Shown here: one piece after another, positions 51,412 to 59,487 of the stretch
How the letters are laid out: each line of letters begins with the position of its first letter
Position numbering within the stretch: the first letter of the stretch is position 1
Source of the DNA: Craspedostauros australis
Taxonomy: Eukaryota; Bacillariophyta; Bacillariophyceae; Mastogloiales; Achnanthaceae
DNA length: 64,000 bases
Direction: 5' to 3'
Assembly (NCBI GenBank): GCA_026770025.1
Contig: JAMXDE010000007.1
Location: forward strand, 1,922,001 to 1,986,000
Notes under the pieces: generated by a model
Databases searched by the model: none
What the model was told of the DNA's origin: nothing
Seen by the model: only the letters and a program-made list of their open reading frames with translations
Made by a program: the position numbers and the translations under genes

Positions 51412-52954
51412 ATGTCGGAATCCACAGAGCACCGCGCTCGGCTCGAGCGAGTGAAGCTGTACGAGCTGGAGCGGCTGTTGTTCGCCATGACCACGCCTCC
51501 GTACGACGAGATGATGCCGCAGCATCGACCGCAGTATCAGTCATGGAACGCCATCATCCTGCGAGCGGAGTACTGCCAGAATCTGTGGCAGCAGCATGTG
51601 TCGCAGCTCGCTCTGGTTTGCGACAATACAGTCCTGTACGACCAGCTGGCACAGCGCGTGGATCATGCCTGCCGCCGCGCGCATGCGATTGCCGAGCAGA
51701 GGCGGTTGCAGGCACGGGATGGCATCCTTCCTTCGCCAGCGGTCGGTGGTGGCGGCAAGCTCCCGCCGCTCACAACAGCAACGAAAGCGACAGCGACAGC
51801 GGAGGTTGTGCAGAAGCTCTTCTTTTCTGTTGGACAGACGGCAGCAATGGCAATGACCGGTTCCGCAGCTGAAGAGACGAAGGACGATGCCCGAGCCGAT
51901 GCCGGAGCTGACTCTGGAGGGCGTGATGATCGTCACGCTCATGATGACGACGAGTACGACGATGGCAGCTACAACGACTCTGATGATAGCGGTGATGACA
52001 TGGAGGAGTATGAGGAAGATCTGGATGACTTCGATGATGGAGAAGATAAAGGCATGTCAGCGAACGACTGCTCGGATCACCAACAATATGCTGCAACTCT
52101 ACAGTCCGCTCACTCGCAGGACACCGTGCATCACAGCAACCAGAAGAAGGCATCCGCACCATCGTCCCAAAAGCAGAAATCCAAAACCAGATCGACGAGG
52201 AATCGCCACGCGTCGAGTTCGAACGCTGCTACCGGGTCATCAGCGAACTCCAAGACGTCCATCCAGGAACTGCAGGAGGAGCAACGTGAACAGATGGAAG
52301 CGGCGATTGCGACGATGGTCAAGCAAATCAAGGAGGCGACGAAGGACATCCACTCCAAGATCAAGCGTCAAACGGGCGGGCTCCTGAACGAGATGGAGGA
52401 CACGGTTGCCCAGAATGTCGCGGATGTCACCAAGGCGGCGAAGAAGGTGAAGGCTCATGTGGATGAAGGTCGCAAGCGTTCATTCAACACTTACGCCACC
52501 ATCATTGCGCTGGCAGGGATCTTCGTCTTCTCGTTCGTCACCATCTTCACCATCCCCAAGCATCCCAAGGCGTGCCTCATTTTCTGCGGGAGCAACGGCA
52601 AGCGACGGAACCGCCAATCCAGATCTTCTTCATGGGATCAGTGCGGCGATGACTACGGCAATGACGACTACTACTGCCGCAACGGCATAGTTGATCCAGC
52701 ATACGACGCATACTACAACAGCGATGCCGACGATGTTGGTGAAGGCAACGCGCAGCACCAGCACGAGAAACAAGATCAGGAGATGCCGGAAGTGCATGAC
52801 GAATACGAAGAGCAACTCAAAGAGCAGGAGCGATTGGATCGATTGTTGCAGGAGATGCAGCAGGAACGGGAGAGTGCTGAGCACAACCGCATCCCCAGTG
52901 ACGACAATGGTGATAGTGACAATGACGATGACCACATCGAAGAAGAACAGCAGC

Positions 52955-52998
<44 letters not shown>

Positions 52999-53622
52999 GC
53001 AGAGGAAAGATACGCCGATGGACACAATGATGATGAGGATGAGACGGATGCGGCACCACCATACAAAGACGAGGCCGATGCGAGGGATGCAGCATTCGCA
53101 TCCATCAACGCCATGATGAAGCAGCAGATGGAGAATGAGCACATCGCAATGGACGTCCATGCCGAATCCTTTCACCAACCGCAGAATCCGGACATCGATT
53201 ATATCTACGACAAGGCCGGCGCCAAGGCCGAGCAGATGTCCAAGCAACCGCCCGCGAAAACCCGCTTCACGCCCAAGGATGTCCGTGTTGCGGCAGCCAA
53301 TGGCAACATCGAGCTCATCAAGCAGTATCTGGAATGGAAACCGGAATACAAGGATCGGCGCGACAAGAAGGGTTGGAATCCGCTGCATTTCGCCGTGAGC
53401 CGGGGTCATGAGAAAGTGGTAGACCTGCTGCTGCGTGCGGGGGTGGACGCGGAATCGGTGACCAACGACGGCGTGCCCGTCATCGATATGGCGGTGGATA
53501 AGTGGGGCGCGGATCACGTGGTAACGCAGTTGGTGATGAGCGCAAGGCACAGACTGAAGCATCCGGTGGAGGATGCTCATGCGGAGGAAGCATCGCAGGA
53601 TGCGTTCCGGGGCGAGTTGTAG
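51412..53622 (+). CDS. Single-pass membrane protein with polyQ tract and C-terminal ankyrin repeats
   Basis: 736 residues from ATG 51412 (an in-frame TTG at 51391 is ignored). The N-terminal 110 residues are helical (ERVKLYELERLLFAM; WNAIILRAEYCQNLWQQHVSQL). About 150-215 is strongly acidic; a probable coiled coil runs about 285-355. One hydrophobic segment (TYATIIALAGIFVFSFVTIFTI, about 360-381) is a likely membrane span. Then come acidic/Gln-rich stretches with a run of about 17 Gln (about 512-530), and two or three ankyrin repeats at about 621-716 (VRVAAANGNIELIKQYLEW; WNPLHFAVSRGHEKVVDLLLRAG). Architecture suggests an organelle-membrane scaffold with cytosolic ankyrin repeats; no known orthologue comes to mind. 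Intronless. Confidence 0.85.
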
Positions 53623-54256
53623 GCGACGAGATGGTTGTTGCTGGTGCTGCCAACATGCAACACTCTTGAAGCAACAACAGCGCGGCAATCAGAGTGACAC
53701 TATCTCCTGTCGATAGTGAATAGACATTCGACCTGAGCAATAGACACAGCACGCTGCTCGACTTTGAAGTGTAGGTGTCGGTCTCTTCGTATGAACAATC
53801 ATGTCTTAGGTCGATTATAGTGTTTCGTCATGTTGTCCAAACCGTTTGAAAGTTGTGCGTTAGTGCCAGATCGTGCTTTGGACCTCATGGACCACATCGT
53901 GCTGACTTCGTCAATCAATTGAACTCCATCGGAGCACATGCGACGCCATGAGAAGGACGGGCAATTGTTCATCCTTGTGCATCGAGACGCACAAGGAGTC
54001 ATTCATTGCTATCCTACGTGTGCAAGGTTTTGGGGGACGGCGAGACGGATGCCCTCCCATTTCTGAATCCAAGCAGATTGCACTCCGCATCAACCTTCGA
54101 TAATTGGATGAATCGATGAGGCAAACGTCAGCATGACAGCAATGGGGTCTGCCAAGATCTGCCTCATCGTTGGGATCGCCACGGCGCATGCAATTCCGGA
54201 GTACTGTGCTCTACCGTACGCAGAGGTACTAGTACGTACTCCTCGATGGAATTGCA
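53623..54256. terminator. Convergent 3' region between the ankyrin/TM gene and the ArsS-like gene
   Basis: 634 bp. Next to the ArsS end is a strong stem-loop (54189-54256) and, further out, a hairpin of CCTTGTGC/GCACAAGG arms (53973-53996). No gene seen. I looked here for a canonical eukaryotic SECIS and did not find a clear one. Confidence 0.45.
54189..54256 (-). other. Strong stem-loop directly after the ArsS-like reading frame
   Basis: Arms TGCAATTCC/GGAATTGCA (9 bp) stack on GGAGTAC/GTACTCC (7 bp) with a single 5-nt bulge and a loop of about 31 nt. On the ArsS strand it begins 18 nt after the TGA and directly abuts the following TAA. Confidence 0.7.
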
Positions 54257-54274
54257 TTACGTCGTGGCACCCTG

Positions 54275-55936
54275 TCAGCTGGAACCCATGCCGGCCGTGC
54301 AACCGAAGCAATGGTTGTCGGTGCGGATCCGTTTGGCCAGCAACTCATCAAGCGACTCGACGTCGTAAACCGTCATGCCACCGCGATGGATGCTGTCCAC
54401 TCCGACGCCGTATCCCAGTTGTTGGTTGAAGTCGCAATCGAAGATCTGGCATTTTGTATTTGCGTTGGCATTGGCGATGGAGTTTGGGAGAAGAAGAGAA
54501 GTGATCAGATCGGTTGGTAGGTTGATTGGCCGGTCGATTGCTTTGGGATGTGAGACTGCAGTCCGTTCCACGCTGCAGCTCGCGAAGGTTGATGAGCGCA
54601 GCACACCAAAGATACACTCAGCGGCAGCAGCGCAAAAGAACAGCAATGGAAATGAAAATGTCAGGACATGCCACTCCGCTGTATTCGTACGCACCTTGCC
54701 GTCCCAACCGACGCTGACGGTGTCTAAGCACATGAGGCTGTCCACGGTCTCGAGGTTGAAATTCTGCACCAACAGGTCCATGTACTGGGTCAATTCTCCA
54801 TTGCGGTGCAAGTAGTCGGCGAATCGCTTGATGGGCATATTGGTGATGGTGAAGAGCGAATCGAAGGTGATGTCGAAGTTGGCCTTGAGCTCCTTCTTGT
54901 AGGCCACTTCCAACCCAGCCTGTTCCGGCGGAAGGAAGGCGCCGCCAGGGTTGTACACGAGGTCGAGCTTCGTGTTTTCATTCTGCTTGCCGTAGCCAGC
55001 ATCGTTGAGCGCCAAAAGGGCCGCGATGGAACGATCAAAGACACCGCGCCCGCGCTGCTTGTCGACGTTGTCTTCGGAGTAGCATGGCAGGGACGCCACG
55101 ATGTGCACGTTGTTGTCTTTGAGGAAATCGATGAGATCCTCCTGTCCTGGTTCCTGCAACACCGTGAGGTTGCAGCGATCGATGATGTCGATGTCCGGCC
55201 GCACGGCACGCGCCGTTTGCACCAGGTACCGGAAGTTGGAATTCAATTCGGGAGCGCCGCCCGTGATGTCGAGGGTGGTGACCGAGGGCGTGGACTTCAA
55301 GAGCTGGATGCAGCGCGCGGCTGTTTCGGCCGTCATCATCTCCGCCTTGCGCAGCGGCGACGACTCCACGTGACAGTGGCTGCAGGCCATGTTGCAGTAC
55401 AGGCCGATGTTCAACTGCAGGATGGTGGTGGGCTTGCGTTCCAGTGGGTAGATTTTCCTCCGGCTCGCGTTGCTGCTCCCTTCTGGAGCTTCCGTGGATG
55501 CGGCATCGGCGTCTGCCTTGGCATCCACCTCCTTCTGCTGATCCACGAGGAACTTGGAGAACGATGGGATGCCGAGGTTGGTGAGCGCACGTCGGCGCTG
55601 GGTGCGCTCCTCTCTGGAGACGCCCTCCAATCCGATCTGCTCAATGCGCTTCGACGTCTCCTGGTATTCCTCGTCCGTCTCCAGCTCCTCCAACGTCTGA
55701 TCGATCAACGTCGTTCCGAAGAGATCAGCGCGTCGCCAGCCGTCATCGCCATCTTCCGACGCATCCGTCTCCACCTGCTCCTGATCGGGAACGACGGAAG
55801 CACGCAGACCGGAGAAGTTCTTCGTGGGTGCCGATGCTTGTCTGCTCTGCGTCGTCAATGCCTGAACGCTGCTGAATGCTGCCGTCAGCTCCGCGGCAAC
55901 CGCCAGTTGCAGCACGGCTAAACTCGATACTCTCAT
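54275..55936 (-). CDS. arsS: ArsS-type radical SAM protein (arsenosugar biosynthesis family), plastid-targeted
   Basis: Exons 55936-54695 and 54445-54275, 470 residues to a TGA. N-terminal signal-like sequence MRVSSLAVLQLAVAAELTAAFSSVQ with an A|F site fits diatom-type plastid import. The radical SAM motif CNMACSHCH (CX3CX2C, about residues 180-187) is followed by DITGGAPELNSNFRYLV, DLVYNPGGAFLPPEQ and, across the splice, MCLDTVSVGWDGK|IFDCDFNQQLG, then HCFGCTAGMGSS: the hallmarks of the radical SAM/Cys-rich (DUF3641) ArsS family, linked to making arsenosugars. The TGA after GSS is followed in frame by QGATT and TAA (54257-54259). From memory, homologues end GSSC.G or have selenocysteine there, so the true end may be 54257. 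ATG 55936 is preferred over an upstream in-frame TTG. Confidence 0.88.
   Translation of the reverse strand: MRVSSLAVLQLAVAAELTAAFSSVQALTTQSRQASAPTKNFSGLRASVVPDQEQVETDASEDGDDGWRRADLFGTTLIDQTLEELETDEEYQETSKRIEQIGLEGVSREERTQRRRALTNLGIPSFSKFLVDQQKEVDAKADADAASTEAPEGSSNASRRKIYPLERKPTTILQLNIGLYCNMACSHCHVESSPLRKAEMMTAETAARCIQLLKSTPSVTTLDITGGAPELNSNFRYLVQTARAVRPDIDIIDRCNLTVLQEPGQEDLIDFLKDNNVHIVASLPCYSEDNVDKQRGRGVFDRSIAALLALNDAGYGKQNENTKLDLVYNPGGAFLPPEQAGLEVAYKKELKANFDITFDSLFTITNMPIKRFADYLHRNGELTQYMDLLVQNFNLETVDSLMCLDTVSVGWDGKVRTNTAEWHVLTFSFPLLFFCAAAAECIFGVLRSSTFASCSVERTAVSHPKAIDRPINLPTDLITSLLLPNSIANANANTKCQIFDCDFNQQLGYGVGVDSIHRGGMTVYDVESLDELLAKRIRTDNHCFGCTAGMGSS
54446..54694 (-). other. Intron of the ArsS-like gene
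   Basis: 249-bp phase-0 intron, GTGCGT donor and GCCAG acceptor on the minus strand. It is open in frame, but its removal restores GWDGKIFDCDFNQ, the conserved family sequence. Confidence 0.88.
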
Positions 55937-56860
55937 CTTGCACTTCGATTTTGTCTGTGATTGTTTTTTATGAATGTGGATCTGTGCCCCCAAAACTTCC
56001 CGTTTCGATGTTGGAGAGAAGAGCAAATGGTGCTCCTGTTGTTGCTGCTCCTGTTGGCGACGTTCCTGTTACCGATGTTGGAACAGAACGAATGGAAGTA
56101 TCGAAGCCTTTCAAATCGTAACACACGACAACGTGGACGGAGATTGCACACAGCAAACCAAACCAAACCAAACTTCCCCGCTTGCGTTCTTCGAAATGAC
56201 ACGTTCATTTTTTGGTTGTTCTGTTGTTTGTTGTTTGTTGTTTTGCTTGAACTTGCATTTATTTGTCTCTTATTACGTCTGTCATTCGCCTGGTCCATGA
56301 CGTGGCATGAACCGTCAAATCACGAATGAGTCAGGACGCAGCGCCCCCACAAACGAGAACTATTTGAAATAACGCTTCATAACCGCCAGTTGACATCGTT
56401 GCGCCTCCATGAGCCAACACGCGGCTCGCCGAGGAACACCAAGCTCCCGCCAAGAAAGTGGAGGCGGAGACGCCTTCCCTTGCATTTCCACGCTCACGCA
56501 TGACACACACCACAACTCTCACTCGGGGAAGAATAACCGGAACAGGCTGGTTCGTGTGGTGCGACTAGTCGTACGTCCATGGGCGCGCTCCACTCTTCGT
56601 TCTCTTCCCCTTTCGGTGTCGAATCGAAAGCAAACGTCACCCTTGTGAGCAACTGAGAACGTTGGTATGAGTATTGCAGACCGTCATCAGTGTGTGCGAA
56701 CCATGTCGTGTCGGGTATGAGCACCACACGAACACCGCCACCCCGATTCTCGCGTTTGTCTTTCCTGCTCGTGGCTTGTTCGTATCTTAGGGGTGGGGGC
56801 GGATCCCTTCTCGACGAATCATCCCATAGCAGTGCCAAGATTCACACAAGACCAGGCACG
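55937..56860. promoter_or_regulatory. Divergent promoter region, ArsS-like gene and Sec14-DUF6824 paralogue 4
   Basis: 924 bp between genes transcribed outward. Contains GACTAGTCGTACGT at 56563-56576, identical to the word before the DUF6824-only gene. Runs of CTGTTG and TTGTTTG near 56030 and 56220-56240. No gene supported. Confidence 0.4.
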
Positions 56861-57014
56861 ATGGATCAAAAGGATTGGGAAGACGTGGACCTCTCGCGCA
56901 TCGGTTCCATCGACAGCCTTGCAGCGCTGCTTTTATCCACCGACGCCTCATCATCGTTGCCATCATCGGCAGCGTCAGCAGCAGCATCAACACAGCCGAG
57001 ACCGTCACCATCAG
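56861..57014 (+). other. Candidate first coding exon of Sec14-DUF6824 paralogue 4
   Basis: ATG 56861 opens MDQKDWEDVDLSRIGSIDSL, resembling the acidic/DW starts of the other paralogues, and is in the same frame as the downstream CDS at 57467 but separated from it by stops. A possible donor is at 57015. The reading 57060-57438 in another frame (REILFDGGSVVHAPPAF.., then NTNTDTN) may be a further exon. The exact splicing cannot be settled from sequence alone. Confidence 0.35.
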
Positions 57015-57466
57015 GTTTGCAGGGAGCACCTCCACAGCAGGCGCCCTCATGCGTCTTGGCAGAGAAATATTGTTCGATGGGGGTTCTGTCGTGCACGCGC
57101 CTCCTGCCTTCACTGCGAACGATTGCAAGAAATATGCGGAACCCATCCCTGGAGGCGCTTCGCCAAGTCCCCCACGGACTTCTTCTCCTCTCGGCCACAT
57201 TTTTGGTGGTGCGGAAAGTGTGGATAAACTGTCCCGTGTCGCTACTACTGCTACTACCGTAGCGGCGAAAGAAAGTGGGGGCGCCACAGTCGATTGTGAC
57301 ATCCGAGATGCAAGTGCGAATACAAATACGAATACAGATACGAATGCAAACGCAAAAACGAATGTGGGTATCTGTTCTTGTGCTGAGACTGTGGCGGTTG
57401 CTGTTGGCATGATCCTTCCTGAACATGACATGGCATGACACAACATGAACATTGGAACAGTAGGGC

Positions 57467-59251
57467 ATGATAATACTCACACCACTTCTCGCAACATCTC
57501 CCACCACCTCTCACAATCCTTACAAAACTCACATCGACAACGGAAAGCAGAACCACAACGCCCACAACACATTCAACACAAACAACACATACAACACTTG
57601 CAACGCACAACACGCCAAAGGGAACAACAACGACAAAGCTCAAGCCTCTCATAGCATTATTGGTACAATTCACGACATCAACGCGACGACTGACCTCACA
57701 GCAACCGAACTGATCGCCAGAGAGATGAGCAACATGTCCATCAACGACCAGCAACGCGTGTACCAGGATGTGCACGGGATGTCGCGCCCCAACGAGGAGA
57801 CTTCCTCCTTCCTCATCGCCAAGCTCGACGACATGGACATCCACATCAACATGATCCCCAACAAGCTTGCCTACAACCTGGCCTTGCAGCAGTCTCCAGC
57901 CTACGTCCATGACGCCAAGCTTCGGATCATGTTCCTCCGAACCGAACACTTCAACCCCAAGATGGCTGCCGAGAGATTCGTGGGGTGGTTCGAGATCAAG
58001 CTACAGACCTTCGGCAAGGACGTTCTGGTCAAACGCATTACTATGGACGACCTCTCGGATGAAGCCAAGGATCTCATCTGCAGCGGCAAGGTGCAGCTGT
58101 GTCCCAGGCGCGACCATGCTGGCAGGCCGATCATGTGCTCCCTCAACTTCGATGCCGAGCTCTTCTCAACGCCTGCGCCAGTCGAGGTCTTCTTCTACTT
58201 TGGAATGGCGATGGTCGACGACGAGGAAAACCAAAGGACAGGTTTCGTCTGCATCCACACGACCACCAACCTCTCGGTTGGCATGGACGCCCAACAGCTC
58301 CTCAACTACCTCCGCTGCGCCCAGAACCTCAACTTCCTTCCTGTGCGGTTCCAGTGCCTCCATCTTGTCGGCGAATTCAACAACACCCTCCTGCGCATCA
58401 TCGACAAGCTCCAGCTGGCGTTCCCCATGGAGGTGCGCCACCGATGCCGCGTCCATTACGGATCGCTGCAGCAATGCAAATACGCGCTCATGTGCTACGG
58501 CATCCCGGTCTCGTCTATGCCGGTCACGGACGACGGCAAGATCACCATGACTCACCATCTCAAGTGGCTTGATCATCGACGTACGCTTGAAGCATCCATC
58601 CACATGCAGAACATCTCCGCGCAGCTGCTGCAGGCAGCAGCCATCCAGCAGATCTCCACCGCGCACATCGCGTCCTCCTCGCAATCGTCGCAAGTCAAGC
58701 CAGGCGACGATGTGAGCGTAAGCGATGGCAGTGTCAACGCCAGCGGCAGCGCGACGGAGAGCATCGCATCACAAGGCTCCAGCCATTCGGTCCAACAAGA
58801 TCAGGCAGCAGAAGAGCCACAGAAGGAGCCCCAGAACTGCATCACCGAAATCACCGAGCACGACATCCTCCTGGGCCGCGGACGCCCCTTCCAAAGCCAC
58901 AGCGGTAACGAACGTCTGCGCCGGTCGATCTGCGAATGGTTCGATCGTTATGAGGCCTCGCCGCGCCGCACGAAGAAGGTAGTGTCAGAACACATCGTCA
59001 ACGAGATCCACAAGGTGGGCGGGAGGTTCCTCAAGAAGGTGCAGCGAGGCAAGGCGAAGGACGACGGTGCCTGGTACGAGGTGGACTTCGTCGAAGCCCG
59101 GGACAAGGTGTCGCACGGATTCCGCAAGAAGCGGGAGATGGACGGCATCAAGAAGGCCCGTGCCAAGCCAGTTGCGACAACTGCGACGGACGTGACGCAG
59201 GTCAACCATGCAAAGCGGCAGAGGATAGAGCAGTTTGCCGGCTGCTCCTAG
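57467..59251 (+). CDS. Sec14/CRAL-TRIO-like + DUF6824 protein, paralogue 4
   Basis: 594 residues as an uninterrupted frame; the first 70 are Asn/Thr-rich and the true N-terminus may lie in upstream exons (from 56861). The helical region starts about 80 (MSNMSINDQQRVYQDVHGMSRPNEETSSFLIAKLDDMDIHI). The Sec14-like region extends to about 375 (LRIMFLRTEHFNPKMAAERFVGWFEIKLQTFG; VQLCPRRDHAGRPIMCSLNF; CRVHYGSLQQCKYALMCYGIP). DUF6824 is at about 464-565: HDILLGRGRPFQSHSGNERLRRSICEWFDRYE..GGRFLKKVQRG..KVSHGFRKKREMD. The tail is basic and Ala/Thr-rich. Domain order and the invariant GRGRP and KVSHGFRKKRE motifs match the three clustered copies 14-25 kb away on the opposite strand. Confidence 0.85.
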   Translation: MIILTPLLATSPTTSHNPYKTHIDNGKQNHNAHNTFNTNNTYNTCNAQHAKGNNNDKAQASHSIIGTIHDINATTDLTATELIAREMSNMSINDQQRVYQDVHGMSRPNEETSSFLIAKLDDMDIHINMIPNKLAYNLALQQSPAYVHDAKLRIMFLRTEHFNPKMAAERFVGWFEIKLQTFGKDVLVKRITMDDLSDEAKDLICSGKVQLCPRRDHAGRPIMCSLNFDAELFSTPAPVEVFFYFGMAMVDDEENQRTGFVCIHTTTNLSVGMDAQQLLNYLRCAQNLNFLPVRFQCLHLVGEFNNTLLRIIDKLQLAFPMEVRHRCRVHYGSLQQCKYALMCYGIPVSSMPVTDDGKITMTHHLKWLDHRRTLEASIHMQNISAQLLQAAAIQQISTAHIASSSQSSQVKPGDDVSVSDGSVNASGSATESIASQGSSHSVQQDQAAEEPQKEPQNCITEITEHDILLGRGRPFQSHSGNERLRRSICEWFDRYEASPRRTKKVVSEHIVNEIHKVGGRFLKKVQRGKAKDDGAWYEVDFVEARDKVSHGFRKKREMDGIKKARAKPVATTATDVTQVNHAKRQRIEQFAGCS

Positions 59252-59487
59252 AGATGCACCTGCTGTTTCTATAATACTACTACAATACAAGATGGAAGAC
59301 ACTTCCTCCCCCTCAACGCCACACACTACAAGTATTGCTAATACGTAAGAACACAACATGAATGCTTGGTAATGGAAGTATAGGGTTATTTCTATTGCCC
59401 TACTCGACTCGGATTAGTACTCTTCTGCAAAATTCAGTACATGCGTCCTTGTACTTTCATTCTCGTTCATTATTGTTAACAGCATTT
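59252..59487. terminator. Convergent 3' ends of paralogue 4 and the LRR gene
   Basis: 236 bp with AT-rich ATAATACTACTACAATAC just after the paralogue 4 stop, plausible for polyadenylation. Nothing else seen. Confidence 0.4.

Noticed and set aside
52630-53688. Minus-strand 352-codon hydrophobic frame opposite the polyQ gene
   Set aside because: Poly-Leu text is the antisense of CAA repeats.
53973-53996. Hairpin considered as the SECIS element of the ArsS-like gene
   Set aside because: It has ATGA and GA around the stem but the apical loop lacks the AA (or CC) needed and the stem is short; kept only as a weak lead.
54806-55921. Plus-strand 371-codon frame opposite the ArsS-like gene
   Set aside because: Shadow of the minus-strand gene, which carries the radical SAM motifs.
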